Source: Opitutus sp. (GTDB taxonomy: Bacteria; Verrucomicrobiota; Verrucomicrobiia; Opitutales; Opitutaceae). From it: DNA of 64,000 bases. A program made the translations under genes and the position numbers. The notes under the pieces were generated by a model, which had not been told where the DNA came from, searched no databases, and saw only the letters and a program-made list of their open reading frames with translations. The stretch spans positions 806,001-870,000 of the forward strand of contig JANPZY010000001.1 of NCBI GenBank assembly GCA_024707325.1, written 5' to 3'. Below, piece by piece: positions 25,987-35,643 of the stretch (positions are counted from its first letter, which is position 1; each line of letters begins with the position of its first letter).

Positions 25987-27753
25987 ATGCTGAGCGCGGT
26001 CGTCTATCTCCGGCTGAACTCGTTGCGCAATCTCGTGTGGTCGCGCGTGCGGCGGCTGCGCGAGCCGAAATACCTGATCGGCGCGGTGGTGGGCGTGAGC
26101 TATTTTTACTTCGTGCTGTTTCGACAGACCGGGCTCGCGAACGGCGGCGCGAACGGTCTCTCGGAGCTTTCGAACACCGCCGCGGCCACGGCGCTGGGCA
26201 TCGGATCGCTGATGCTCGCAACGGTGATGGTGTTCATGTGGGTGATGCCCTCGGGCAATCCGGGGCTGACGTTCACCGAAGCGGAAATCGCGTTTCTGTT
26301 TCCCGCGCCGGTAACGCGACGCTCGCTGATCCACTACAAGCTCCTCAGCACGCAACTCCGCACGTTGGTGCAGTCGCTGTTTTTCACGGTGGTGTTCAAC
26401 CATCGCAGCTTCGCCGACGGCCGCGCGGCGCAGGTGATCCTCGGTTGGTGGCTCGTGCTGAGTGTCGTGAACCTGCACTACATGGCCGCGTCACTCACGA
26501 TCTCTCGACTCGCGGAAGGCGGCGTGAGCGCAACGCGTCGGCGTTTCGCGGTGTCGTTCATCATCGCCACGCTTTTCGCCGGCGCACTCGCGTGGATCTG
26601 GCGCGAGCTGCCGCCCGGGCCGGTGGAGGTTGACCAGGTGCCGGGGTGGATCGCCACGGTCACCAGCACGGGCGCGCTCGGCTGGCTGTTGTGGCCGTTT
26701 CGCGCGTTGATCGAGCCGTTCTTCGCGCGCGGCGCGACGGAGCTTGCGTTGGCATGCCTGCCGGCGGCGCTGGTGCTCGCGCTGCACTACCGCTGGGTGG
26801 TGGGCAGCAACGTGGCGTTCGAGGAGGCATCGCTCGCCCGCGCGGAAAAACGCGCGGCGAAAGCCAACGCACTGCAGCGCACGGGCGCACTCCACGTCGG
26901 CGAGGAACCGCGCGCGGCACGACGCGAACCGTTCTCGCTCGCGCGAGTGTCGTTGCCCGAGCTGGCGTTTTTGTGGAAGAACCTGCTCTCGACCTCACGT
27001 CCGTGGTTCACCGGTCGCAACTGGCTGGCGGCGGCGGGAGCGCTGATCGTTGTATCCATTATTCTGATGCGTGTCCTCGGCGACCGCTACTGGGTCGCAG
27101 GGGGCACGATCGCCGCGATTTCGACGATGATCGGCGGTGCGGCGATTGTCTATGGCCCGCTGCTCACGCGGCTGGATCTGCGGCAGGATCTCGTGAACGC
27201 CGATCTGTTGAAAACCTATCCGCTGCCCGGATGGCGCATCGTGCTCGGCGAAATCCTCACCCCGGTCGTGGTTCTCACGGGCGCGGTTTGGCTCGGCCTG
27301 CTCGGCTGGTGGCTGGGTTTGCACGGGCATCAGCCGCCGGCGCTTTCGGAAACGTGGTTTAGTCCCGGCATGCGCATCGTGCTCGTGATCTGCGGTGCGT
27401 TTCTCGCCCCGTGGTTGATCGCACTCGAACTTTTGGTCCCGAACGCCGCGCCGATTCTGTTGCCCGGGTGGTTTCAAACCATCCGCACGCCCGGCGCAGG
27501 CATCGATCTGATGGGGCAGCGGCTGATCTTCGGCTTCGGGCAAATCTTCGTCGTGCTGCTCGCGCTGTTGCCTGCAGGCGGAGGCGCCGCGCTGGTGATG
27601 TTCATTATCAACGCGCTGGTCGGACCTGCCGCCGCGACGATCGCCGGCACAGTCGTCGCATCGGTGGTGTTGATCGCAGAGCTTTGGTGCGGATTGTGGC
27701 TGGTCGGGAGCCGCTTCGAGCGGTTCGACGTCTCGAGCGAACCTCGCCCATGA
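25987..27753 (+). CDS. putative ABC exporter permease
   Basis: A 588-aa inner-membrane protein with at least ten hydrophobic stretches (LIGAVVGVSYFYFVLF, IGSLMLATVMVFMWVM, ASVVLIAELWCGLWLVGS). It resembles the large 'putative ABC exporter' permeases found beside DrrA-type ATPases. The N-terminal YLRLNSLRNLVWSRVRRLREPKY is typical of that group, and two halves with a soluble region near 280-320 are visible. The substrate is unknown. Its stop overlaps the start of the next gene (ATGA), so translation is probably coupled. Confidence 0.82.
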   Translation: MLSAVVYLRLNSLRNLVWSRVRRLREPKYLIGAVVGVSYFYFVLFRQTGLANGGANGLSELSNTAAATALGIGSLMLATVMVFMWVMPSGNPGLTFTEAEIAFLFPAPVTRRSLIHYKLLSTQLRTLVQSLFFTVVFNHRSFADGRAAQVILGWWLVLSVVNLHYMAASLTISRLAEGGVSATRRRFAVSFIIATLFAGALAWIWRELPPGPVEVDQVPGWIATVTSTGALGWLLWPFRALIEPFFARGATELALACLPAALVLALHYRWVVGSNVAFEEASLARAEKRAAKANALQRTGALHVGEEPRAARREPFSLARVSLPELAFLWKNLLSTSRPWFTGRNWLAAAGALIVVSIILMRVLGDRYWVAGGTIAAISTMIGGAAIVYGPLLTRLDLRQDLVNADLLKTYPLPGWRIVLGEILTPVVVLTGAVWLGLLGWWLGLHGHQPPALSETWFSPGMRIVLVICGAFLAPWLIALELLVPNAAPILLPGWFQTIRTPGAGIDLMGQRLIFGFGQIFVVLLALLPAGGGAALVMFIINALVGPAAATIAGTVVASVVLIAELWCGLWLVGSRFERFDVSSEPRP

Positions 27754-28121
27754 ATTTCGAACAACTGACCACGATCGCCGCGAACACCGTCGGCGCGACG
27801 CAGCGGCGCCTGCCCGCGGAGTTGCGTGCCCTCGCGCGCGGCGTGCCGGTGCTCTACGAACGCGTGCCCGCGCCCGACGTGCTCGCGGAAGGGTTTGAGC
27901 CGGACATCCTCGGGCTGTTCACCGGGCATCCGCACGGCACGGAGTTTCGCCAGGATCACCCCGCCCCGCCGCACATCCTGCTCTACCTGGAAAACCTCTG
28001 GGAAATGGCGGAGGGCGATCCGCAGGTCTTTCGCGAAGAGACGCGGCTCACCTACCTGCACGAGTTGGGGCATTATTTCGGGTGGGACGAGGACGAGCTG
28101 GCCGCGCGCGGGCTCGACTAA
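27750..28121 (+). CDS. zincin-like metallopeptidase family protein
   Basis: A 123-aa cytoplasmic protein of the short zincin family (PF06262 type). The metal motif YLHELGHYFGWDEDEL provides HExxH plus the downstream Asp/Glu. Upstream features typical of the family are LPAELRALARGVPVLYE and ILLYLENLWEMA. The activity is unproven in the family. It overlaps the permease gene by four bases. Confidence 0.85.
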   Translation: MNFEQLTTIAANTVGATQRRLPAELRALARGVPVLYERVPAPDVLAEGFEPDILGLFTGHPHGTEFRQDHPAPPHILLYLENLWEMAEGDPQVFREETRLTYLHELGHYFGWDEDELAARGLD

Positions 28122-28258
28122 GCTCGGCCGCCCCGCCCGCGCACAAACCCGGAACTTCGCCCACCTGCCTTGGTCGGCGGTGTGAGCCCGCACACTCCGC
28201 GCTTTCCAAGCCGTGCGCACCGTGCATAGTCTCGGCTCCAATTCTTTACGTTTTCGTC

Positions 28259-28942
28259 ATGAAAAAGTTCTTCCTGCTGTTCCTCGTCGCTCTCCTCGGC
28301 CCCGCCGCTGTCTTCGCGGCCGGCCGCGCGACCCGCGCCGACTACGTGACGCGCGTCGAATCTTGCGAGGCCGTGCTGCAGGAGTTCATGAGCAGCCCCG
28401 AGCACGCGATCCCGCAGGAAATCCTGCAACAGGCGCAAGGCATCATCATCGTCAACCAGTTCAAAGCCGGGTTCTTCCTCGGCGTGAAAGACGGTTACGC
28501 GGTCATCCTCGTGAAGAAGCCCGACGGCAGCTGGAGCGTCCCCGCCCTCCTGCACGCCGGTGAAACCAGCCTCGGTTTCCAGGTCGGTGCGAAGTCGATC
28601 GAGACCGTGATGGTCCTCACCGATCCGCAGACGCCGAAGCTGTTGTTCGATCAACGTTTCAATGTCGGCGTGGACGCCAAGGCCGTCGCCGGTCCGAAGG
28701 CCGCGGAACGCGAGCGCGACAATCGTCCGATCATCGATGCGCCGGTGCTCGTTTACTCGAAGTCGAAGGGCCTCTACGCCGGCGCCACCGTGAAGCTCGG
28801 TTTCCTCTCGCGCAACGACGAGGCCAACCACGTGCTCTACAGCACCGATTACAATCTCCCCGAGCTGCTCTACAGCGATTGGGTGCAGCCGGTGCCGGAA
28901 GTCGTGCCGCTGATGAACTACGTGCGCGACATCACGCGCTGA
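28259..28942 (+). CDS. SYLF/YSC84 lipid-binding domain protein, secreted
   Basis: A 227-aa exported protein with signal peptide MKKFFLLFLVALLGPAAVFA. The rest is one SYLF domain: IPQEILQQAQGIIIVNQFKAGFFLG, then DGSWSVPALLHAGETSLGFQVGA, QRFNVGVDAKAVAGP and a final barrel-like region LVYSKSKGLYAGATVKLGF. SYLF domains bind phosphoinositides in eukaryotes; in bacteria the ligand is unknown. It is probably periplasmic, and is monocistronic with its own terminator. Confidence 0.9.
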   Translation: MKKFFLLFLVALLGPAAVFAAGRATRADYVTRVESCEAVLQEFMSSPEHAIPQEILQQAQGIIIVNQFKAGFFLGVKDGYAVILVKKPDGSWSVPALLHAGETSLGFQVGAKSIETVMVLTDPQTPKLLFDQRFNVGVDAKAVAGPKAAERERDNRPIIDAPVLVYSKSKGLYAGATVKLGFLSRNDEANHVLYSTDYNLPELLYSDWVQPVPEVVPLMNYVRDITR

Positions 28943-28971
28943 GCGTCGCACGCACTCGATTCGATTTTCCC

Positions 28972-28997
28972 AAGGCCGCCCGCGAGGCGGCCTTTTT
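28972..28997 (+). terminator. Rho-independent terminator of the SYLF gene
   Basis: AAGGCCGCC (28972-28980), loop CGCGA, GGCGGCCTT (28986-28994), then further T residues. Confidence 0.85.
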
Positions 28998-29006
28998 GCT
29001 GCGTCG

Positions 29007-29495
29007 TCACGTGCGCAACGCGCGCAGAATCGCGGCAAGCTCGGCGAGCGCCGCCTCCGCCACGACTGCCTGCACGTCGGTGCGTTTCACGCCCGGACAC
29101 TCGATGCGCCCGTGCCAGAGCTGCGGTTTCCGCGCCCCGCGCCAGCGCGCGACCGCCCACCACGCAAACGGCGACGTTACGCCCTCGTCGGGGGACGGCT
29201 CCGCGTAACCGGTCGTCGCGACGCCGAAATCGGCACCCAATAAACGGCAAGCGCCCAGCGCCATCTGCTCGGCGATTTCGGCGGAGACGCCGTTGACGCG
29301 CTTCGCCGCGCGACGATCCACGCCGAGCAGCGCTGCTTTTTGTTCGATCGTGTAGGCCGTCACGCCGCCGAGAAAATACCGCGACGCGCCCGACACCGCG
29401 GCGATGCGAGCCTGCAGGTTGCCCGCGGTGAGACTCTCCGCCGCCGCGACGGTCCAGCGGGGCGGTCCGAGCAGCAAGGGTCCAAGATCGGTCAT
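29007..29495 (-). CDS. CinA-family nicotinamide-nucleotide amidase
   Basis: A 162-aa cytoplasmic protein corresponding to the stand-alone PncC/CinA C-terminal domain. It carries AAAESLTAGNLQARIAAVSGASRYFLGGVTAYTIEQK and GADFGVATTGYAEP, the amidase signature with the catalytic Ser of ESLTAG. The enzyme converts nicotinamide mononucleotide to nicotinate mononucleotide for NAD recycling. It lies 23 bp downstream of the exonuclease III gene on the same strand and could be co-transcribed with it. Confidence 0.9.
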   Translation of the reverse strand: MTDLGPLLLGPPRWTVAAAESLTAGNLQARIAAVSGASRYFLGGVTAYTIEQKAALLGVDRRAAKRVNGVSAEIAEQMALGACRLLGADFGVATTGYAEPSPDEGVTSPFAWWAVARWRGARKPQLWHGRIECPGVKRTDVQAVVAEAALAELAAILRALRT

Positions 29496-29518
29496 ACGCG
29501 TCCGCTCCTTGGCGCGTT

Positions 29519-30278
29519 TTACTTCAGCTCCAATCCGACCGGGCAGTGATCGCTACCCATCACTTCGGGCGAGATCCACGCGCGCTTCAATCGGCTCTTC
29601 AGCTTCTCGCTCGCGACGAAGTAATCGACGCGCCACCCGATGTTTCGCGCGCGGCAATTCATCATCTGGCTCCACCACGTGTAGTGACCGGGGCCTTTTT
29701 CGAACTCGCGAAACGTGTCCACGAAGCCGCTCGCGAGCACCTTCGAAAAAATTCTCGCGCTCCTCGTCGGTGAAGCCGGCGTTGCGGCGATTCGTCTTCG
29801 GATTCGTGAGATCGATCTCGGTGTGCGCGACGTTGAGGTCGCCGCAGAAGACAACCGGCTTCTTCTTCTCGAGTTTTTTCAGATACCCGAGAAACGCCGG
29901 ATCCCACTCCTTCGTGCGATAGTCGAGCCGCGTGAGTCCGCGCTGGGAGTTGGGTTGGTAAACATTGACGAGGTGGAAGTCGTCGAACTCCGCCGTGATC
30001 ACGCGGCCCTCGTCGTCGTGGCCCGGCATGCCGATGCCGAACGTCACCTTGACCGGCTTCACGCGCGTGAAAATCACCGTGCCCGAGTAGCCCTTCTTCA
30101 CCGCCGAATACCAATGCGGCGTGTAGCCCGCGACCCACGCGACATGCTGCACGTCGCCGGGATGCGCCTTGGTCTCCTGCAGGCAAATGACATCGGCATC
30201 CACTTTCTCCATGTAATCGAGAAAGCCCTTCTTCAGCACGGCGCGGATGCCGTTCACGTTCCAGGAGACGAGTTTCAT
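29519..30278 (-). CDS. xth: exodeoxyribonuclease III, frameshifted in this sequence
   Basis: 252 aa when read across one frameshift. The start at 30278 ([13 protein letters not shown]) is the standard N-terminus of AP endonuclease/exonuclease III. Motifs are [11 protein letters not shown] (metal Glu), [21 protein letters not shown] (catalytic Asp and Asn), RVDYFVAS and the C-terminal [11 protein letters not shown] (active-site Asp-His). The frame breaks at a run of six A (29746-29751, plus strand). Five restore the reading RENF then [12 protein letters not shown]. All active-site residues are present once joined, so the gene is probably intact in the organism. Function: repair of abasic sites and 3' ends. 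Confidence 0.92.
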
Positions 30279-30398
30279 GCGCGCCGATGAACACTCACTC
30301 GTGCGCAAAGGCAAGTCGCCCGCACGCGCATGACCCGACATGACCCAGCTTCCGGTTGCGTCCGCCCCGCCGACCGGCAACGCTCGGCGACTCTTCTC

Positions 30399-31910
30399 AT
30401 GTCCGCCTTTTCCCACCTGCCACTTGGCCGATGCATCCCAGACTCACCGCACGCGGTGTCCTGCAGTCTGCCCACGATGCGCGACGTCATCGGCTACGAG
30501 GAAAAGGACCCCGCGGTGATGCAGCACCTGAGTTCGGGTTACCCGCGCTTCGTCGTGCATCCGTTTGCGCGGCAACTCGCCGACCACCTCGTCGCCACCA
30601 CGCCCGCGCTCGCCGGCAGCACACTCTGGCTCACCTCTTCGGAACGCATGGCGATCGCGCTCGTCGCGCACCTTGGCGAATCAAGCGGCGCGCTGCGCCT
30701 CGAGCACGGCGGACTCCACGGCGTGTATCATCCGGAATCGTCCGAGATCGCGGGTCGCGCCAAGGTGTTTCTCCAAAACCTCGGCGGCTTCCTCTCCTCG
30801 CGCGCGGCCGAGGACCAGCTCGTGCACCTCGGTCTGCGCGAGCGTATCCACAAAGAGGAGACATTCGCGCGCGACCCGCTTGCGGAGGTGCAGTCGAATC
30901 TGCGCGGTGCCATCCCCGGCACATCCAACACCGATCTTTTTCTCACGAGCAGCGGCATGAGCGCGATCGCGGCGGCGTTTCACGTCGTGTCGGAACTCCA
31001 GGCGAAGCGCGGTCGCACCGTGTGGCTGCAGCTCGGCTGGCTCTACCTCGACACGATCGCGATCCTCAAAAAGTTCACGCGCACGAGCGACGACTACGTT
31101 TACATCCGCAACGTCACCGATCTACCCGCGCTCGCCCGCATCTTTCGCGCGCACGGTTCGCGCATCGCCGGCGTGATCGCCGAAGTGCCGACCAATCCGC
31201 TGATCCAGACGCCCGACCTGCCTGCGCTGGCCGAGCTCTGTCGCACGCACGGCGCGCGACTGCTCGTCGATCCGTCGATCACGTCGGTCTACAACCTCGA
31301 GGTCCTCCCGCACACCGACCTCATCGTTTCCAGCCTGACGAAATACACCGCGAGCGAGGGCGACCTCACCGCCGGTCTCGTCGCCGTGAATCCACAGGGC
31401 CCCGACGCCGACGCGCTCCGCCGCGCGCTGCCCGCGCAGATCGAGCCGCTTTACTCGCGCGACCTCGCTCGCCTCGCCCATGAGATCGGCGACACGCGCA
31501 ACGTGCTCCGCGCGATCCACACCAACGCCGCGCGCGTGGGCGAGTTTTTGTCCAAGCATCCGGCGATCAGCCGCGTGTATTCACCACTCCAGGACGACTC
31601 GCGCGAAAACTACCTTCGCCTCGCGCGCTCGCCCGACGCAACCGGCGGCATGATCACGTTTACGTTGAAGGAGATTGGCGCACTCGAGCGTTTCTACGAC
31701 CGGCTGCGCCTGCCGAAAGGCCCGAGCTTCGGCATGAAGACCACGCTCATCTGCCCGTTCATGTATCTCGCGCACTACGATCTCGTCACGACGCCAGCGG
31801 GTCTCGCGGAGCTCGCGGCCAGTCATCTCGATCCAGATCTCCTGCGTCTTTGCGTCGGCACCGAACCGGCGGAAGAAATTATCCGCGCCCTCGACGAAGC
31901 GCTCGCGTGA
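30399..31910 (+). CDS. Cys/Met metabolism PLP-dependent enzyme (cystathionine gamma-synthase-like)
   Basis: A 503-aa cytoplasmic enzyme. The start at 30399 ([10 protein letters not shown]) is preferred over an in-frame ATG at 30330. The N-terminal 120 residues are atypical; the fold type I core includes [51 protein letters not shown] and the PLP lysine in [15 protein letters not shown]. The small domain has [17 protein letters not shown]. Members make or break cystathionine or use O-acyl-homoserine. With metX and metW elsewhere in the window a methionine-pathway role is possible. At about 500 aa it is longer than the usual 390-420 aa enzyme, so the exact reaction is open. Confidence 0.82.
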   Translation: MSAFSHLPLGRCIPDSPHAVSCSLPTMRDVIGYEEKDPAVMQHLSSGYPRFVVHPFARQLADHLVATTPALAGSTLWLTSSERMAIALVAHLGESSGALRLEHGGLHGVYHPESSEIAGRAKVFLQNLGGFLSSRAAEDQLVHLGLRERIHKEETFARDPLAEVQSNLRGAIPGTSNTDLFLTSSGMSAIAAAFHVVSELQAKRGRTVWLQLGWLYLDTIAILKKFTRTSDDYVYIRNVTDLPALARIFRAHGSRIAGVIAEVPTNPLIQTPDLPALAELCRTHGARLLVDPSITSVYNLEVLPHTDLIVSSLTKYTASEGDLTAGLVAVNPQGPDADALRRALPAQIEPLYSRDLARLAHEIGDTRNVLRAIHTNAARVGEFLSKHPAISRVYSPLQDDSRENYLRLARSPDATGGMITFTLKEIGALERFYDRLRLPKGPSFGMKTTLICPFMYLAHYDLVTTPAGLAELAASHLDPDLLRLCVGTEPAEEIIRALDEALA

Positions 31911-32182
31911 ACGCGCCCGCTCACTGCACGCTCGCGATCAAAGCGATCCCCAACGCGCCGCGCACCGAAGTCGTCGGCTGGCTCGGTGATGCAGTGAAAA
32001 TCAAAGTGCACGCGCCGCCGGTCGAAGGCCGCGCCAACGAAGCGTTGTGCGAGTTTCTCGCGGAAAAACTCCATCTGCCGAAGCGCGCCGTCGAAGTGCT
32101 CCGCGGCGACACCTCGCGACAGAAACTCGTCCGCATCGAAGGCCTGAGTCTGGACGAAGTGCGACGCGGCTTGGGGCTGTGA
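31907..32182 (+). CDS. DUF167 (YggU-like) family protein
   Basis: A 91-aa protein starting at GTG 31907, overlapping the previous stop (GTGA). The conserved core is IKAIPNAPRTEVVGW, VKIKVHAPPVEGRANEALCEFLAEKL and VEVLRGDTSRQKLVRI, all family hallmarks. The function is unknown. The overlap suggests translation coupled to the PLP enzyme. Confidence 0.9.
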   Translation: MNAPAHCTLAIKAIPNAPRTEVVGWLGDAVKIKVHAPPVEGRANEALCEFLAEKLHLPKRAVEVLRGDTSRQKLVRIEGLSLDEVRRGLGL

Positions 32183-32210
32183 TTTTCCCACGCCCGATTT
32201 CATCACGGGC

Positions 32211-32260
32211 ACACGGAAGCACTAAAGAAGCGTAGAAAATCGCGGAAACGCGGAAAACGC
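32211..32260. repeat. ACGGA-type short repeat run
   Basis: Words CACACGGAAGCAC, AAATCGCGGAAACGCGG and AAAACGCC, complementary to the TTCCG vocabulary. It directly abuts the 11-bp array that follows. Confidence 0.55.
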
Positions 32261-32265
32261 CCGAG

Positions 32266-32463
32266 TCGGGACAAGGTGCGTCCCGCGTCGAGACAAGGTG
32301 CGTCCCAGGTCGGGACAAGGTGCGAACACGGTCGCGACCAAGTGCGCCCTGCGTCGCCAGTAGGTGCGGACCAAACCGGGACAAAGTGCGGACCGCGTCG
32401 GAACACGGTGCGCTCCGCGTCGGGGCCGAGTGCGGATCGGATCGAACCAAAGTGCGCACCGAG
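32266..32463. repeat. 11-bp phased repeat array (18 units)
   Basis: Eighteen consecutive 11-mers without an indel alternate strictly (17 of 18) between TCG.. (e.g. TCGGGACAAGG) and TGCG.. (e.g. TGCGGACCGCG), a 22-bp higher-order repeat. Two imperfect units follow. It lies between DUF167 and the MATE gene. The frames running over it are repeat artefacts. Confidence 0.9.
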
Positions 32464-32573
32464 TCGCCCCCTGTGCGCTCCGCTTTGCGCCAAGGCCCCG
32501 CCCGACTTGCTCCAACAAGCGACCCACCGCCGTGCCACAGCGCACGCCACCGCGCCTTCGCGCGAAAAGCGCC

Positions 32574-32617
32574 AAAAACACCAATACAATGTCAACTATT
32601 GGTTGACATTGCATTGG
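32574..32617 (-). terminator. long AT-rich palindrome, probable terminator of the MATE gene
   Basis: CCAAT-A-CAATGTCAAC (32581-32596) pairs with GTTGACATTG-C-ATTGG (32602-32617) around TATTG: 15 pairs with one internal A/C mismatch. On the minus strand the hairpin is followed by TGTTTTTGG. It is unusually AT-rich for the region; an operator or attachment site is the alternative. Confidence 0.65.
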
Positions 32618-32655
32618 ATGGCTCCCGGGGTGGGCGCGAGGGCGCGGTCCGGCAA

Positions 32656-34003
32656 TTACGGATTGCGCGAGGCGGTCATCTCGCGGGTGAGGCGGGCGAA
32701 GCGGAGGCCGAGGCAGATCGCGGCAAAGGCGAGGCCGATCGCGAGTCCGATCCAGATGCCGATCGCCTCGTAGCCGAGGCGCAGGCCGAGCACGTAACCG
32801 AGCGGGATCGCGATGATCCAATAGGCCGTGAACGTGATCACGGTGGGAATTTTCACATCGCTGAGCCCGCGCAGAATCGCGGCGCCGATCACCTGGCCGC
32901 CGTCGAAAAATTGAAACAGTGCCGCAACCACGAGCAGTTGCGCGGCCAGTGCCACGACCGGTGCATCGTCTTTCACGAACCAGCCGGCGATCGTGTCGCC
33001 CGCGAGGAAGAACACGGTCATGAACGTCGCCGAACAAAGTGCGCCCATGCCAAGCGTGCCGAAACCGATCGGACGCAGGCGGTCGCACTCGCCGGCGCCG
33101 AGCGCCGTGCTGACACGCATGCCCGCAGCCATCGAAAGTCCGAGCACGACCATGAAGGTCGTCGCAGCGCAGGAGATCGCGATTTGGTGCGCAGCGAGCG
33201 GCACCGCACCGAGCCAGCCCATCATCACCGCCGCCGCGGTGAAAGCGCCGCTCTCGAACGTGAGCATGCCGGACGACGGCAGACCGAGCCGCAGCATTTC
33301 GCGAATACGTTCGCACGAAAGCGGCGCGAACCAGCGTTCGGGCCACGCCGGACGCACCGCCGGATCGAAACGAAGCCAGAGGAAAAGCACGAGTGTGCCG
33401 ACGATACGCGAAATGAGCGTGGCGACGCCCGCACCCGTGAGTCCGTAAGCCGGCACGCCGAAGTGCCCGTAAATGAACACCCAGTTGAGGAACACGTTGA
33501 GACCGACGCTGCCGAGCATGATGAACATCGGCATCCACGGACGCCCCATCGCTTCGGCGTATTGGCGGAGCGCGAGATACAGCAGCACCGGCGTGATCGA
33601 GGCGCCGACCCAGTGGTAATATGGCCCGACGATGGCGAGCACCTCGGACGGCTGCCTGAACCAGTGCAGTTGAAAACCGAGGATCGCGATGACGAGGTGT
33701 TCGAGCAGTCCGAAGAGAACCGCGAACGCGAGCCCGTGACGCAGGTATTCGCCGCAACCCACCGGATCGCTCGCACCGCGCGCGCGCGACGAGCACCGCG
33801 ACCGGCACCATAAGACCAATGCCGAGCACGTAGAAAACGCCGAAGATGTTGCCGCCGAAAGCCGACGCGGCGAGCGGCACGGTGCCGGTGTGGCCGATCA
33901 TGATGCTGTCCGTCACGCCCATGAGCATCTGGCTGACCTGGCCGACGATGATCGGCACGGCCAGCGAGAGCGTGGGACGAATCTCGCGGAGATAGCGTTG
34001 CAT
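32656..34003 (-). CDS. MATE family efflux transporter, frameshifted in this sequence
   Basis: About 448 aa when read across one frameshift. The N-terminal frame gives IRPTLSLAVPIIVGQVSQM and MGVTDSIMIGHTGTVPLAA. The rest, in another frame, gives EYLRHGLAFAVLFGLLEHL, RPWMPMFIMLGSVGLNVFLNW, and LRLGLPSSGMLTFESGAF near the start of the second bundle. Twelve membrane segments can be counted in the joined chain. MATE proteins export cationic compounds in exchange for H+ or Na+. The break is in a (CG)6 run at 33777-33788. The start at 34003 fits the usual MATE N-terminus. Confidence 0.9.
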
Positions 34004-34145
34004 GAAAGGACCACCGTGCCGCAGCGCGGGCGAGAGAGCACGGCAAAACAGATGACAGCAACGCGCTCAATTGTAGCGCGTCTGCATCGGAGACGGAGAT
34101 TTTCCCGTGCGCGAAATCAACGCACGGCTCAAGGTGGACAAAATC

Positions 34146-35066
34146 ATGACGCTCGCCGCGCTGCTTCTCGTGCTCGCCGCCGCCGTGCTCCACGCGACGT
34201 GGAACTACTGCGCGAAGCGGGCGGGCGGCGGACTGCCATTTGTGTGGCTGGTCGGCGCAATCATCTGCGCGTGCTACGTGCCGGTGCTGTTGGTTTACGG
34301 GAGCGTGGCTTCGATCTCGCTGACGCCGATGGCGGTGGCGTGGATCGTGGGCAGCGGCGTTTTGAAAACGAGTTACTCGCTTTTTCTGCAGCGAGGTTAT
34401 CGCACCGGAGAATTCTCGCTCATCTATCCGCTGGCGCGCGGCACCGGTCCGCTGCTCTCGATGCTCGCGGCGATGCTCGTGCTCGGCGAACGTCCGTCGG
34501 CGCTCGCACTCGCGGGCGGCGCGGTGATCGTGGTGGCGATTTTCTGGCTCACCGGCGGCATGCACTCGCTGGGAGCGGCGTTGCGGCGCGCGTGGCGCGA
34601 AGAGCTTTCAATCGACGCGCAACATCCACGGGCAGTCGGCTCAACAGCCGCGTCGGTGAACTACGGAATTCTGTCAGGCGTGTTTATCGCGTCCTACACT
34701 CTGTGGGATCGCCACGGCGTGGCGGGACTCGCGATCGCACCGGTGCTCTACGATGCGGGCACGGCGTTTACGCAGTTGTTTTTGCTGAGTCCGTTTGCCG
34801 CGCGGCGCTGGCCGGAAGTGAAACGCGAGTGGAGTGTGAACCGGCGCTGGGCCTTCGGCGTCGCGCTGCTGTCGCCGCTCGCGTATATTCTCGTGCTCAC
34901 GGCGCTGCGCTTCACGCCGGTGACCTACGTGGCGCCAGCCCGCGAAGTGAGCATCGTGATCGGGGCGTTCATGGGCGCGCGTTTTCTGAAGGAAGCAAAC
35001 GGCCGGCGCCGCGTGTGGGCCGCGGTGATCATCGCGCTCGGCGTGATCGCGCTCGCGTTGGGTTGA
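34146..35066 (+). CDS. EamA/DMT superfamily transporter
   Basis: A 306-aa inner-membrane protein with about ten helices in two EamA repeats (LLLVLAAAVLHATWNYCAKRAGG at the start; GILSGVFIASYTLWDRHGV at the start of repeat two; PAREVSIVIGAFMGARFLKE near the end). The start at 34146 puts the first helix at the N-terminus; a GTG at 34107 is in frame. Substrates of the family include amino acids and metabolites, and cannot be assigned here. Divergent from the MATE gene. Confidence 0.88.
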   Translation: MTLAALLLVLAAAVLHATWNYCAKRAGGGLPFVWLVGAIICACYVPVLLVYGSVASISLTPMAVAWIVGSGVLKTSYSLFLQRGYRTGEFSLIYPLARGTGPLLSMLAAMLVLGERPSALALAGGAVIVVAIFWLTGGMHSLGAALRRAWREELSIDAQHPRAVGSTAASVNYGILSGVFIASYTLWDRHGVAGLAIAPVLYDAGTAFTQLFLLSPFAARRWPEVKREWSVNRRWAFGVALLSPLAYILVLTALRFTPVTYVAPAREVSIVIGAFMGARFLKEANGRRRVWAAVIIALGVIALALG

Positions 35067-35082
35067 GCGTGGATCGATGCGC

Positions 35083-35508
35083 TCAGGGGGCGCGGTGCGC
35101 CGGTTCCCTGAGTTGTCGCACCCGAATCGTGTAGCTGCGGGTCTGCGGCGTGGCGGACTGGAAACGCACCGCTGCCGTTTCGTAGCGGTCGAGAACGAGC
35201 GGACGGAAAGTCGTGTCGTCGCCGGTCGAGAAACCCTCAGCATCGCGAAACACACACTGGACCTGGAGCTTCAGCGCGCGGTTCTCGAGATTGCGGACGT
35301 TGGCGATGACCTCGAGTTTGCCGTCGATCATGCGCTCCTGCAGGCCCGTGCACGCGATGGAATAATGCGACGGTGGATCGAGCACCACGAAGCGCTCGGT
35401 GTTGGCCAGGGTGTATTTGGTCGTCTCCTGTTGCTTGGGTTTCGAGGCGCAGCCGGCAGCGATCAACGCGACGGCAAAAGAAACGAGGAGCAAACGGAGC
35501 GAAATCAT
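35083..35508 (-). CDS. YcfL-like (DUF1425) lipoprotein
   Basis: A 141-aa lipoprotein. The signal peptide ends in the lipobox LIAAGC (Cys20). The mature part contains GKLEVIANVRNLENRALKLQVQCVFRDAEGFS and ends in YTIRVRQL, resembling the YcfL fold seen again at 36886. In enterobacteria ycfL precedes lpoB. Here the copy stands alone, convergent with the EamA gene. Confidence 0.72.
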   Translation of the reverse strand: MISLRLLLVSFAVALIAAGCASKPKQQETTKYTLANTERFVVLDPPSHYSIACTGLQERMIDGKLEVIANVRNLENRALKLQVQCVFRDAEGFSTGDDTTFRPLVLDRYETAAVRFQSATPQTRSYTIRVRQLREPAHRAP

Positions 35509-35643
35509 GGCAGCGAACGGGCGCCGCTGAGCGACGCGCGCAACAAGGAGGCGCGGTGCGGCTACTTCGGCAACGCGAAATATCGGTTTGTGCGACGCGC
35601 GGTGCGGGCGGGCAATCGTCTTGCGGGCGGCCAGGTGCGTGCT

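Noticed and set aside
32222-32655. C-terminal extension of the MATE protein over the repeats
   Set aside because: The out-of-frame extension arises only from the frameshift; the conserved protein stops at 32656.
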